A stretch of DNA of 13,294 bases. Origin: Pseudomonadota bacterium (GTDB lineage: Bacteria; Pseudomonadota; Alphaproteobacteria; Caulobacterales; Caulobacteraceae). Numbering within the stretch: position 1 is the stretch's first letter; the number at the start of each line of letters is the position of its first letter. The notes below the pieces were generated by a model, which was not told the origin of the DNA, did no database searches, and saw nothing but the letters and a program-made list of their open reading frames with translations. This document shows positions 1 to 7,695 of the stretch, piece after piece. Position numbers and translations under genes: made by a program. Location of the stretch: NCBI GenBank assembly GCA_023428785.1, contig JAEYWU010000009.1, forward strand, positions 1-13,294, written 5' to 3'.

Positions 1-9
1 CCGATGATC

Positions 10-29
10 GCATTTTCAATCGAAAATGC
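10..29. repeat. AT-rich inverted repeat upstream of sucA
   Basis: The arms GCATTTTC (10-17) and GAAAATGC (22-29) are perfect 8-bp reverse complements around the loop AATC. No T-run follows, so it is a poor intrinsic terminator. It could be the end of an upstream transcription unit or an operator just above the sucA promoter region. Its AT-rich core stands out in this GC-rich DNA. The dyad is seen directly; its role is unknown. Confidence 0.55.
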
Positions 30-40
30 CCCGTTTCGGC

Positions 41-69
41 CATGACCCATTAGCAAACAGCGCTTATAT
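41..69 (+). promoter_or_regulatory. Candidate sucA promoter
   Basis: CATGACC (41-47) partly matches the Caulobacter housekeeping -35 consensus TTGACGS. After 14 nt, GCTTATAT (62-69) resembles the -10 consensus GCTANAWC. The spacing fits that family. This would give a leader of roughly 50 nt before the sucA ATG. It is a match by eye only, and the -35 is weak. Confidence 0.35.
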
Positions 70-126
70 ACCGCGCCGCCTCCACGCAGCCGTGCGCGCG
101 CGGCAGATACGGATTCGATCGACACC

Positions 127-3081
127 ATGGCTGATGACGCCGGCCGCCTGACCCAGGTCTTCGCCGAGACCGCTTTCCTCTATGGCGGCAACGCCGACTA
201 TATCGAGGCTCTGTACGAGCGCTGGGCCGAGAACCCCGCCTCGGTTTCCCCGGAATGGAAGGCCTTCTTCGACGGTCTGAGCGAGAGCGCCGCCCAGGTG
301 AAGGCTTCGGTCGAGACCACGCCCTGGTCGCGCCCCCGCGCGCCGGAGCGTTCCGAGCAGCTGGCCGTGTTCGACGGTCTGTGGCCGGCGGTCGAGGCCA
401 AGTCGGCCGCAGGCGTGCGTCAGGCCCAGCCGGGCGCCTCCGAGGCGCAGGTCCAGGCCGCCGCGCGGGATTCCGTGCGCGCCATGATGATGATCCGGAC
501 CTACCGGATCCGTGGTCACCTGCACGCCAAGCTGGACCCGCTGGGCATCGAGATGCCCGTCGACAATCCCGAGCTGACGCCCGCCTACTGGGGTTTCGGG
601 CCGACCGACCTGGACCGCCCGATTTATCTCGATGGCGTGCTGGGCCGCGACAAGGCGACCATCCGCGAGATCATGGAGCTGCTGGAGCGGGTCTACTGCG
701 GCACCTTCGCGATCCAGTACATGCACATCGCTGAGCCGGCCGAGAAGGACTGGCTGCAGGCGCGCATCGAGCGCCGCGAGGAAGAGAACGCCTTCACCCC
801 CGAGGGCAAGGTCGCCATCCTCAAGAAGCTGGTCGAGGCCGAGACCTTCGAGCGCTTCCTGCACAAGCGCTTCCCCGGCACCAAGCGCTTCGGCCTGGAC
901 GGCGGCGAGGCCATGGTCCCGGCGCTGGAGCAGGTGATCAAGCGCGGCGGCAACATGGGCGTCGACGAGATCATCTTCGGCATGGCCCACCGGGGCCGCC
1001 TGAACACCCTGTCGGCGGTCATGGGCAAGCCCTATGCGGCCATCTTCCACGAGTTCCAGGGCGGCTCGACCGTGCCTTCGGACATCGAGGGTTCGGGCGA
1101 CGTCAAATACCACATGGGCGCCTCGTCGGACCGTGAGTTCGACGGCAACAAGGTCCACCTGTCGCTGACGGCCAACCCGTCGCACCTCGAGATCGTGAAC
1201 CCCGTGGTTCTCGGCAAGGCGCGCGCCAAACAGGCCTTCGACCTGCGCGAGAACGCCGACGGCGCGCTGGACCGTTCGCGCGTTCTGCCGTTGCTGATCC
1301 ACGGTGACGCCGCCTTCGCCGGCCAGGGCGTGGTGGCCGAGTGCTTCGCCCTGATGGGGCTGAAGGGCTACCGCACCGGCGGCACGATGCATTTCGTGGT
1401 CAACAACCAGATCGGCTTCACGACCAGCCCGCGCAACTCGCGCTCGTCGCCCTATCCTTCGGACGTGGCCCTGATGGTCCAGGCGCCGATCTTCCACGTG
1501 AACGGTGACGACCCGGAAGCGGTCGTCTTCGCCGCCAAGGTGGCGACCGAGTTCCGTCAGACGTTCCACAAGGACGTCGTGATCGACATGTTCTGCTATC
1601 GTCGCTACGGCCACAACGAGGGCGACGATCCGACCTTCACCCAGCCCCTGATGTATTCGAAGATCAGGGCCCTGCCGTCGACGCGCGAGCTGTATGCCCA
1701 GCGTCTGGTGGGCGAGGGCGTCATCACCCAGGCCGAGGCCGACCAGCTGGTCGCGGACTTCGAGACCTACCTCGATGAGCAGTTCGAGGCCGGCAAGGAC
1801 TACGCCTCCAAGAAGGCCGACTGGCTGGACGGCCAGTGGAAGGGCCTGGGCCTGCCCGACGGCGACGAGCGCAAGGGCTCGACCGGCGTGGCCGCCGACA
1901 AGCTCAAGGCCATCGGCAAGGTCCTGACGACCGTCCCCAACGACGTCGATTGCCACAAGACCCTGCGCCGTGTCATCGACGAGCGCGGCAAGGCGATCGA
2001 AAGCGGCGAGGGCCTGGACTGGGCCACCGCCGAGGCCCTGGCCTATGGCTCGCTGCTGGACGAGGGCTTCGCGGTCCGCCTGTCGGGCCAGGATTCGGTG
2101 CGCGGCACCTTCTCGCAGCGCCATTCGGCCATTGTCGATCAGACCACGGAAGACCGCTACGTCTTCCTCAACAACATCCGCGAAGGCCAGGCCCAGTTCG
2201 AGGTGATCGACTCGGCCCTGTCCGAAGAGGCGGTGCTGGGCTTCGAGTACGGCTATTCGCTGGCCGACCCGAACACCTTGGTCCTGTGGGAAGCCCAGTT
2301 CGGCGACTTCGTGAACGGCGCCCAGGTGGTCATCGACCAGTTCATCTCGTCGGGCGAGCGCAAGTGGCTGCGCATGTCGGGCCTGACCATGCTCCTGCCG
2401 CACGGCTACGAGGGCCAAGGCCCCGAGCACTCCTCGGCCCGGCTCGAGCGGTTCCTGCAGGCCTGCGCCGAAGACAATATGCAGGTCGCCAACTGCACCA
2501 CGCCGGCGAACTATTTCCACATCCTGCGCCGCCAGATCCACCGGCCGTTCCGCAAGCCGCTGGTGATCATGACGCCCAAGTCGCTGCTGCGTCACAAGAA
2601 GGCGGTCTCGTCCCTGTCGGAGCTGGCGGAAGGCTCGACCTTCCACCGCGTCCTGCACGATGACGCCCAGTCGCATCCCAACAAGACCACGGTGCGCCTG
2701 CGGCCCGACGCCGAGATCAGCCGCGTCGTCCTGTGTTCGGGTAAGGTCTACTACGACCTGCTCGACGCCCGCGAGAAGTCGGGCCGCGACGACGTCTATC
2801 TGATGCGTCTGGAGCAGTTCTATCCGTGGCCGATGAAGTCGCTGCTGACCGAACTAGCCCGCTTCGCCAACGCCGAGGTGGTCTGGTGCCAGGAAGAGCC
2901 CAAGAACATGGGCGGCTGGACCTTCGTGGATCCGTGGCTGGAGCTCACGCTCGAGAAGCTGAACATCAAGGCCAAGCGGGCCCGCTATGTGGGCCGCCCG
3001 GCCTCGGCCTCGACGGCCGCGGGCCTGATGAGCCGCCACCTCAAGGAACTCGAAGCCTTCACGACCGAGGCCTTCGCCTGA
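127..3081 (+). CDS. sucA: 2-oxoglutarate dehydrogenase E1 component
   Basis: Thiamine-diphosphate-dependent E1 of the 2-oxoglutarate dehydrogenase complex. It decarboxylates 2-oxoglutarate and transfers the succinyl group to lipoyl-E2 in the cytoplasmic TCA cycle. The 984 residues have the full family architecture. An N-terminal E2-binding segment (about 12-50, FLYGGNADYIEALYERW) comes first. The ThDP/active-site region follows, with MAHRGRLN at 286-293, HGDAAFAGQG at 392-401, GDDPEA at 460-465 and RRYGHNEGDDP at 492-502. The transketolase-like domain has FEYGYS from 706, including the conserved Glu707, and HGYEGQGPEHSSAR at 759-772. The C-terminal region contains RLEQFYPWP. The ATG at 127 is preferred because the N-terminal domain begins at once; no strong Shine-Dalgarno is seen. 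It ends in tandem stops TGA-TAA. sucB follows after 45 nt, so the two form an operon. Nothing is missing or broken. Confidence 0.98.
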   Translation: MADDAGRLTQVFAETAFLYGGNADYIEALYERWAENPASVSPEWKAFFDGLSESAAQVKASVETTPWSRPRAPERSEQLAVFDGLWPAVEAKSAAGVRQAQPGASEAQVQAAARDSVRAMMMIRTYRIRGHLHAKLDPLGIEMPVDNPELTPAYWGFGPTDLDRPIYLDGVLGRDKATIREIMELLERVYCGTFAIQYMHIAEPAEKDWLQARIERREEENAFTPEGKVAILKKLVEAETFERFLHKRFPGTKRFGLDGGEAMVPALEQVIKRGGNMGVDEIIFGMAHRGRLNTLSAVMGKPYAAIFHEFQGGSTVPSDIEGSGDVKYHMGASSDREFDGNKVHLSLTANPSHLEIVNPVVLGKARAKQAFDLRENADGALDRSRVLPLLIHGDAAFAGQGVVAECFALMGLKGYRTGGTMHFVVNNQIGFTTSPRNSRSSPYPSDVALMVQAPIFHVNGDDPEAVVFAAKVATEFRQTFHKDVVIDMFCYRRYGHNEGDDPTFTQPLMYSKIRALPSTRELYAQRLVGEGVITQAEADQLVADFETYLDEQFEAGKDYASKKADWLDGQWKGLGLPDGDERKGSTGVAADKLKAIGKVLTTVPNDVDCHKTLRRVIDERGKAIESGEGLDWATAEALAYGSLLDEGFAVRLSGQDSVRGTFSQRHSAIVDQTTEDRYVFLNNIREGQAQFEVIDSALSEEAVLGFEYGYSLADPNTLVLWEAQFGDFVNGAQVVIDQFISSGERKWLRMSGLTMLLPHGYEGQGPEHSSARLERFLQACAEDNMQVANCTTPANYFHILRRQIHRPFRKPLVIMTPKSLLRHKKAVSSLSELAEGSTFHRVLHDDAQSHPNKTTVRLRPDAEISRVVLCSGKVYYDLLDAREKSGRDDVYLMRLEQFYPWPMKSLLTELARFANAEVVWCQEEPKNMGGWTFVDPWLELTLEKLNIKAKRARYVGRPASASTAAGLMSRHLKELEAFTTEAFA

Positions 3082-3126
3082 TAAGCGAAGCCTGAAGACG
3101 ACACGCGCGAAAGACCCGGAACGATC

Positions 3127-3720
3127 ATGGCCGACATCCTCACCCCCGCCCTCGGTGAATCCGTCACCGAAGCGACCATCGCCCGCTGGACCAAGAAGGT
3201 CGGTGACCCGGTCAAGAAGGACGAGGTTCTGGTCGAACTCGACACCGACAAGGTGTCGCTCGAAGTCGTGGCGCCCGCTGACGGCGTCCTCGGCGCGATC
3301 GCCTTCAAGGATGGCGACACCGTCAACCCGGGCGCGGTCCTGGGTCAGGTGAGCGAAGGCGCCGCCGCCCCGAAAGCGGCTGAGGCTCCCAAGGCCGCCG
3401 CTGCTCCGGCTCCGGCTCTGGCTCCGGCCCCGGCTGCCGCCGCGCCGGCTCCGGCGGCTCCGGCTGCGCCCGCCTCGGGCGGCGGCTCGATGGAGATCAA
3501 GACGCCGGTGATGGGTGAGTCCGTCGCCGAAGGCACGATTGGAACCTGGACCAAGAAGGTCGGCGACGCGGTCAAGAAGGACGAGGTCCTGGTCGAGATC
3601 GAGACCGACAAGGTCGCCGTCGAGGTCTCGGCTCCCGCCGACGGCGTGCTGGCCGAGATCGCCGCCGACAACGGCGCGACCGTGACCCCCGGCCAGGTCA
3701 TCGGAAAGATCAGCGCCGGC
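3127..3720 (+). repeat. Tandemly duplicated lipoyl-domain coding unit in sucB
   Basis: The two lipoyl domains are offset by exactly 360 nt (120 codons). By hand count 51 of 78 aligned residues are identical. In the core, 3187-3237 and 3547-3597 differ at only 4 of 51 bases. The stretch between them (about 3360-3489) is a low-complexity Ala/Pro linker built on repeated GCTCCGGC-like codons. This supports an internal duplication, perhaps kept similar by gene conversion. Confidence 0.8.
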
Positions 3721-4686
3721 GCTGGCGCCGCTGCGGCCCCGGCCGCCAGCGAGGCCACCAAGGCCGCTCCGGCCAACAGCGGCTCGGCCCAGGTCTCGGG
3801 CGGAACCCAGACCCTGTCGCCGGCCGTGCAGCGCGTAGTTTCCGAAACCGGCGTCGATCCGGCCTCGGTCACCCCGACCGGCCCCAAGGGCAATATCCTC
3901 AAGGGTGACGTGCTGGAGGCGCTCAAGACCGCGGCTCCGGCGCCCGCCGCCGCTCCGGCCGCGCCCTCGGCCCCGCGTGCGGATCATCCGCGCGAAGAGC
4001 GAGTCAAGATGACCCGTCTGCGCCAGACCATCGCGCGCCGTCTGAAGGAATCGCAGAACACCGCCGCCCAGCTGACCACCTTCAATGAGGTGGACATGAC
4101 CAACGTCATGGCCCTGCGCAGCCAGTACAAGGACGCTTTCGAGAAGCGCCATGGCGTCAAGCTCGGCTTCATGAGCTTCTTCACCAAGGCGGTCGTGAAC
4201 GCGCTGCAGGAAATCCCGGCGGTCAACGCCGAGATCGACGGCACGGACATCGTCTACAAGAACCACTACGACATCGGCGTGGCCGTCGGCACCGACAAGG
4301 GCCTGGTCGTGCCGGTTCTGCGTGACGCCGACCAGCTGTCGCTGGCGGGTATCGAGAAGGGGATCGCGGACCTCGGCAAGGCGGCCCGCGACGGCGACCT
4401 GACCCTGGACCAGCTGCAGGGCGGGACCTTCACCATCACCAACGGCGGGGTCTATGGCTCGCTGATGTCGACGCCGATCCTGAACATGCCGCAGTCGGGC
4501 ATCCTGGGCATGCACAACATCGTCCAGCGGCCGATGGCCGTGGGCGGCGAGGTGAAGATCCGCCCGATGATGTACCTTGCGCTCAGCTACGATCACCGCA
4601 TCGTCGACGGCAAGGAAGCCGTGACCTTCCTGGTGCGCATCAAGGAGCACCTGGAAGACCCGCAGCGGTTCCTGCTGGACCTCTAG
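3127..4686 (+). CDS. sucB: Dihydrolipoyl succinyltransferase (E2 of 2-oxoglutarate dehydrogenase), two lipoyl domains
   Basis: E2 core of the 2-oxoglutarate dehydrogenase complex; it moves the succinyl group from its lipoyl arm to CoA. The 519 residues read in order as follows. Lipoyl domain 1 covers about 2-79, with lipoyl lysine K42 in DTDKV. An Ala/Pro-rich linker follows. Lipoyl domain 2 covers about 122-199, with K162 in ETDKV. After a second linker comes the E1/E3-binding domain at about 229-266 (LSPAVQRVVSETGVDP). The acyltransferase domain runs from about 285 to the end, with the catalytic motif HRIVDG (H490, D494). The C-terminal end VRIKEHLEDPQRFLLDL and the sucA neighbour favour E2o over pyruvate dehydrogenase E2. 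Most E2o proteins carry one lipoyl domain and are about 400 residues, so the length here reflects a duplication. A GGA (3118-3120) lies 6 nt before the ATG. Confidence 0.96.
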   Translation: MADILTPALGESVTEATIARWTKKVGDPVKKDEVLVELDTDKVSLEVVAPADGVLGAIAFKDGDTVNPGAVLGQVSEGAAAPKAAEAPKAAAAPAPALAPAPAAAAPAPAAPAAPASGGGSMEIKTPVMGESVAEGTIGTWTKKVGDAVKKDEVLVEIETDKVAVEVSAPADGVLAEIAADNGATVTPGQVIGKISAGAGAAAAPAASEATKAAPANSGSAQVSGGTQTLSPAVQRVVSETGVDPASVTPTGPKGNILKGDVLEALKTAAPAPAAAPAAPSAPRADHPREERVKMTRLRQTIARRLKESQNTAAQLTTFNEVDMTNVMALRSQYKDAFEKRHGVKLGFMSFFTKAVVNALQEIPAVNAEIDGTDIVYKNHYDIGVAVGTDKGLVVPVLRDADQLSLAGIEKGIADLGKAARDGDLTLDQLQGGTFTITNGGVYGSLMSTPILNMPQSGILGMHNIVQRPMAVGGEVKIRPMMYLALSYDHRIVDGKEAVTFLVRIKEHLEDPQRFLLDL

Positions 4687-4689
4687 CGC

Positions 4690-5163
4690 TTGACCCTCGT
4701 CGTCGTCGCCATCTTCGACGAGGTCTATGAGGGCGAGATCGCGGCGTCCGTGCTTCGGTCGGCGGGGATCCAGTCCTGGTTGCTGGGTGACCAGTTGGCC
4801 AAACTCTATCCCTTCAAGCAGCGCGCCTGGGGCGGATGCCGCCTGGCCGTCGCGGAGCCCGACGTCGAGGATGCGCAGGCGATCCTCGACATGGCGCGCA
4901 ACGGAGACCTGGCGGATCAGGACGCGTCGGATCAGTCCGAGCCGACCGGGTCAGCGATGGTTGGACCGGCGGCGATTCTCGGGCTGTTCGGCGGTGTCGA
5001 GGCGGGATGGGCGATCAGCGGCGCGCGCCGCAGGCCCTCCGCCTTCCGGATCATCGCGGCGGTCCTGATCGTATTGAGCGTCCTGCCGCTCGTCCTCGGC
5101 GCGGCTCTCGAAGAGCTCTACTTCATCGTCACCGACATCATGTGGCTGAGCGCGGAGCGCTAG
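4690..5163 (+). CDS. DUF2007-like small membrane protein
   Basis: A 157-residue protein of unknown function. The first ~70 residues look like DUF2007 (putative signal-transducing domain): an alternating fold starting VVVAIFDEVYEGEIAASVL, then GIQSWLLGDQL, then GGCRLAVAEPDVEDAQAIL. A hydrophobic stretch with Gly/Ala at about 95-115 and a clearer transmembrane segment near 122-140 (IIAAVLIVLSVLPLVLG) suggest membrane anchoring. The start is TTG at 4690, only 3 nt after the sucB stop, with no good Shine-Dalgarno, so translational coupling to sucB is likely. It shares its stop region with the convergent MFS gene. The domain call rests on pattern recognition. A role linked to the dehydrogenase complex is only suggested by position. 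Confidence 0.8.
   Translation: MTLVVVAIFDEVYEGEIAASVLRSAGIQSWLLGDQLAKLYPFKQRAWGGCRLAVAEPDVEDAQAILDMARNGDLADQDASDQSEPTGSAMVGPAAILGLFGGVEAGWAISGARRRPSAFRIIAAVLIVLSVLPLVLGAALEELYFIVTDIMWLSAER
5160..5163. other. Overlapping stop codons of convergent genes
   Basis: The palindrome CTAG supplies the TAG stop for the + strand gene (5161-5163) and for the - strand MFS gene (5160-5162). No intrinsic terminator is visible between the two genes, so their transcripts probably overlap at the 3' ends. Confidence 0.9.
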
Positions 5164-6413
5164 CCCGCTTCCGCCGGCGGCAGATGCTTCGCCGTGAACA
5201 GCCGGCCGCCCTCCGTCCAAAAGACGATGGCGATGGCCGCCAGTCCGCACAGGGTGAAGCCCAGCGTCAAGGGCACGGTCGTGCCGTCGAAATGCTGGCC
5301 GATGAAGAAGCCGATTAGCGCCCCGCCGATGGCCGAGATCAAACCCTGGGCCGATGAGGCGGTGCCGGCGATATGGCCCAGCGGCTCCATGGCCATGGCC
5401 CCGAAATTCCCGCCCAGGAAGCCGAAGCAGAACATCGTCAGGGTCTGGAGCACCGCGAAGGTGATCAGGTTCTCATGCCCCGTCGCCGCAACCGCCAGGT
5501 GGATGGCCGAGACCACGGTGAAGCCGATCAGGGCCAGATGCGACAGCAGCCGCATGCCCAGCCGCTCGACCAGACGCGCGTTCAACAGGCTGGCCACCGC
5601 GATGCCGGAGGCGACCGCCGCGAAGATGATCGGGAACAGGGCCTCGGCGTGGAAGACGTCGGCGAAGACCTGCTGGGCCGAATTGATGAAGCCGAACAGG
5701 CAACCCATGATCACCGTCATGGCCAGGGCGTAGCCGATCGAGGCGCGCGTGGTGACGGTCTCGCTGAAGGCCTTTCCGATCCGCCTCATGTCGATCGGCA
5801 GGCGGTTTTCGGGATGCAGGGTCTCCGGAAGCCTAAGCGCCGCCCAGGCCAGGATCACGGCGCCCCAGACGCCCAGAAGCACGAAGATCCAGTGCCACGG
5901 CGCGACCAGCACGATCAGGGCGCCCAGGCTCGGCGCGATCACCGGCACGCCCAGGAAGACGAGGAAGGCTAGGCTCATCACTTGGGCCATGCGCCGGCCG
6001 CCGTAGCAGTCGCGCACGATGGCCACAGCCAGCACGCGGCAGCAGGCCGAACCCACGCCTTGCGCGAACCGGGCGAACAGCAGGGTCTCGAAACTCCAGG
6101 CCAGGGCCGCGACGAAGCTGAAAAGCACATAGATGCCAACGCCCAGGAACAGCACCGGCCGGCGGCCATAGCGGTCGGACAGGGGGCCATAGATGATCTG
6201 GGCCGCACCGAAGCCGAGCAGATAGGAGGTGACGACCCACTGACGCTGGTTGGCGTCGCCGACGCCGAGCGCCTCGCCGATGGCGGGCAGGGCCGGGAGC
6301 ATGGAGTCGATCGCCAGGGCGTTCAGCGCCATCAGCATGGCGACGAGGGCGACAGTTTCCTTGAAGCCGATCTGGCGACGGTCAGAGAGGGCGGCTTCGG
6401 TCATCGTTTCCAT
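5160..6413 (-). CDS. MFS multidrug efflux transporter, Bcr/CflA type
   Basis: Inner-membrane proton-driven exporter of the major facilitator superfamily (DHA1, Bcr/CflA-like), 417 residues from this start. It is rich in hydrophobic segments, consistent with 12 helices. The first helix ends in IDSMLPALPAIG, the typical Bcr/CflA opening. The loop 2-3 signature GPLSDRYGRRP is at about 76-86. It is followed by a helix 4 region ARFAQGVGSACCRVLAVAIVR, as in this family. The start is uncertain: ATG codons at 6449, 6413 and 6404 are all in frame. The 6449 start would put two dyads of the intergenic region inside the gene and has a poorly spaced AGG, so 6413 or 6404 is favoured. It is convergent with the DUF2007-like gene and divergent from the YeiH-type gene. 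Substrate unknown; Bcr/CflA members export drugs such as bicyclomycin or chloramphenicol. Confidence 0.9.
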   Translation of the reverse strand: METMTEAALSDRRQIGFKETVALVAMLMALNALAIDSMLPALPAIGEALGVGDANQRQWVVTSYLLGFGAAQIIYGPLSDRYGRRPVLFLGVGIYVLFSFVAALAWSFETLLFARFAQGVGSACCRVLAVAIVRDCYGGRRMAQVMSLAFLVFLGVPVIAPSLGALIVLVAPWHWIFVLLGVWGAVILAWAALRLPETLHPENRLPIDMRRIGKAFSETVTTRASIGYALAMTVIMGCLFGFINSAQQVFADVFHAEALFPIIFAAVASGIAVASLLNARLVERLGMRLLSHLALIGFTVVSAIHLAVAATGHENLITFAVLQTLTMFCFGFLGGNFGAMAMEPLGHIAGTASSAQGLISAIGGALIGFFIGQHFDGTTVPLTLGFTLCGLAAIAIVFWTEGGRLFTAKHLPPAEAG

Positions 6414-6456
6414 AAAGGTGTTCGCACCTGCGAAATAAAGGTTTTGCATGACCTTT
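6412..6456. promoter_or_regulatory. Divergent control region with two dyads and a direct repeat
   Basis: Three signals sit between the MFS and YeiH-type genes. (1) A perfect dyad TTCGCA-CC-TGCGAA at 6421-6434. (2) A dyad AAAGGT-N8-ACCTTT at 6437-6456. (3) A direct repeat ATAAAGGT at 6412-6419 and 6435-6442, 23 bp apart, flanking dyad 1. The dyad centres are 19 bp apart, close to two helical turns. This fits operator DNA for a dimeric repressor controlling one or both genes. No regulator gene is adjacent, and the binding protein is unknown. Confidence 0.45.
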
Positions 6457-6497
6457 TTTGCGGTCTGCGGCGCGATCTCCTATCGAGGGGCTCGGGT

Positions 6498-6503
6498 GGA
6501 GGA
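6498..6503 (+). promoter_or_regulatory. Ribosome binding site deciding the YeiH-type start
   Basis: GGAGGA lies 11 nt before the ATG at 6515. It supports this start over the in-frame ATG at 6458, which would place the site inside the gene and add 19 Arg-rich residues unlike a membrane-protein start. Confidence 0.7.
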
Positions 6504-6514
6504 TTCGCAGGCCG

Positions 6515-7567
6515 ATGGTCGCGCAGGTGACCGAACCGAAGAACAGCTGGAATCCGGCGCGCTTTGCGCCGGGCGTCGCCGCCTGTCTGGCGGTCGCCCT
6601 GGCCGCCTGGGCGCTGGCGGACGTCGAGCAGCGGCTGCTGGGCAAGGCCTGGATCGAGCCGCTGGTCCTGGCCATCCTGATCGGCGCGGCCGTGCGGCTG
6701 GTCTGGACGCCATCGTCGCGGTTCCGGCCCGGCATGGATGTTTGCGCCCGCCCGGTTCTCGAAGTGGCGGTGGCTCTCCTGGGCGCCACCATTACGACCC
6801 ATGCCCTGGCGGCAGCCGGGGCGCCGCTCCTGGCGGGCGTGGTGGTGCTGGTCGTGGTGGCCCTGGCCGGCGGCTACGCCATCGGCAAGGCCATGGGCCT
6901 GCCGGATCGGCTGGCGCTGCTGATCGCATCGGGCAACGCGATTTGCGGCAACTCGGCGATCGCGGCCGTGGCGCCGGTCATCAAGGCCGAGGCCAGGGAC
7001 GTGGCCTCGGCCATCGGCTTTACGGCGGTGCTCGGCGTTGTCGTGGTGCTTCTGCTCCCGGTCGCGGGCGCGGCTCTGGGCCTGACAGAGGAATCCTACG
7101 GGGTCCTGGCGGGGCTGACGGTCTATGCCGTGCCTCAGGTGCTGGCCGCCGCGGCGCCAGTCGGGCCTGTGGCGATCCAGGTCGGGGCGCTGGTCAAGCT
7201 GGCCCGCGTGCTCATGCTGGGACCGGTCTGTGTCGGCCTGGGTCTCATCGCTCACCGGCTCGACGGCGCCGGAGCGGAGGTTCCTCGCCGCCGCCCGCCG
7301 CTCCGGTATCTCATCCCCTGGTTCATCGTGGCCTTCCTGGTCCTGATGATGGCGCGATCGCTCGGCTTGATTCCCGAGGCCCTCGTGGCTCCGGTCGGGG
7401 TGGTGGTGAAGGTTCTGACGGTGATCGCCATGGCGGGTCTGGGGCTGGGCGTGGACCCGCGCGACCTCGTCCGGGCCGGCCCGCGTGTCGCTGCGACGGC
7501 CACCCTCACCATCCTTCTGATCACGGCGGTGGCGCTTGTCCCGGCGGTGTTTTTGGTCGGCGGCTAA
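6515..7567 (+). CDS. YeiH/UPF0324 family putative sulfate exporter
   Basis: Polytopic inner-membrane protein of 350 residues, matching the usual ~350 of the YeiH family (PF03601, annotated as putative sulfate exporter). About 10 hydrophobic segments fill the protein, starting with FAPGVAACLAVALAAWAL near residue 13. The family signature SGNAICGNSAIAAVAPVI is at 139-156, corresponding to the conserved ICG-SAI-A-APVI block. A more polar loop with Arg residues (PRRRPP) lies near 255, followed by further helices and a conserved-looking AMAGLGLGVDPRDL near the end. A link to sulfate or sulfite comes from related proteins in sulfonate-degrading bacteria; no sulfur genes are nearby here, so the substrate is uncertain. 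It is transcribed divergently from the MFS exporter and may share its control region. Confidence 0.9.
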   Translation: MVAQVTEPKNSWNPARFAPGVAACLAVALAAWALADVEQRLLGKAWIEPLVLAILIGAAVRLVWTPSSRFRPGMDVCARPVLEVAVALLGATITTHALAAAGAPLLAGVVVLVVVALAGGYAIGKAMGLPDRLALLIASGNAICGNSAIAAVAPVIKAEARDVASAIGFTAVLGVVVVLLLPVAGAALGLTEESYGVLAGLTVYAVPQVLAAAAPVGPVAIQVGALVKLARVLMLGPVCVGLGLIAHRLDGAGAEVPRRRPPLRYLIPWFIVAFLVLMMARSLGLIPEALVAPVGVVVKVLTVIAMAGLGLGVDPRDLVRAGPRVAATATLTILLITAVALVPAVFLVGG

Positions 7568-7595
7568 TCCTCACCCCCGCTCTCAACAGGGAAGC

Positions 7596-7617
7596 GCGGC
7601 TGAATTGACGCCGCTTT
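7596..7617 (+). terminator. Weak candidate terminator after the YeiH-type gene
   Basis: GCGGC (7596-7600) and GCCGC (7610-7614) pair around a 9-nt loop and are followed by TTT. The stem is only 5 bp, extendable with a bulge. It sits 28 nt after the stop codon, a sensible place, but it is weak. Confidence 0.3.
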
Positions 7618-7695
7618 CTGGAAAGTTGACGTCGGTTCACGCCCGTTGCGTCCGACGCCCATAGGCTTCGGCCATGCCAAGGGCTTTCAAGCGCC

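Noticed and set aside
64..2676. 870-residue open frame on the - strand opposite sucA
   Set aside because: It is antisense to a certain gene; long stop-free antisense frames are expected in GC-rich DNA with strong third-position bias. The translation is low-complexity, rich in Arg, Gly, Val, Leu and His, with no recognisable domain.
3360..3489. Repetitive GCTCCGGC stretch as a non-coding repeat array
   Set aside because: It is in frame and encodes the flexible Ala/Pro linker between lipoyl domains, as is usual for E2 proteins.
2854..4650. 598-residue open frame on the - strand opposite sucB
   Set aside because: Same codon-bias shadow; it shows Gly/Arg/Ser-rich repeats mirroring the Ala/Pro linkers of SucB and spans the sucA-sucB junction with no start signal.
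6448..7608. 386-residue + strand frame overlapping the YeiH-type gene
   Set aside because: Out-of-frame Gly/Arg-rich shadow; the 6515-7567 frame carries the family signature and membrane helices.
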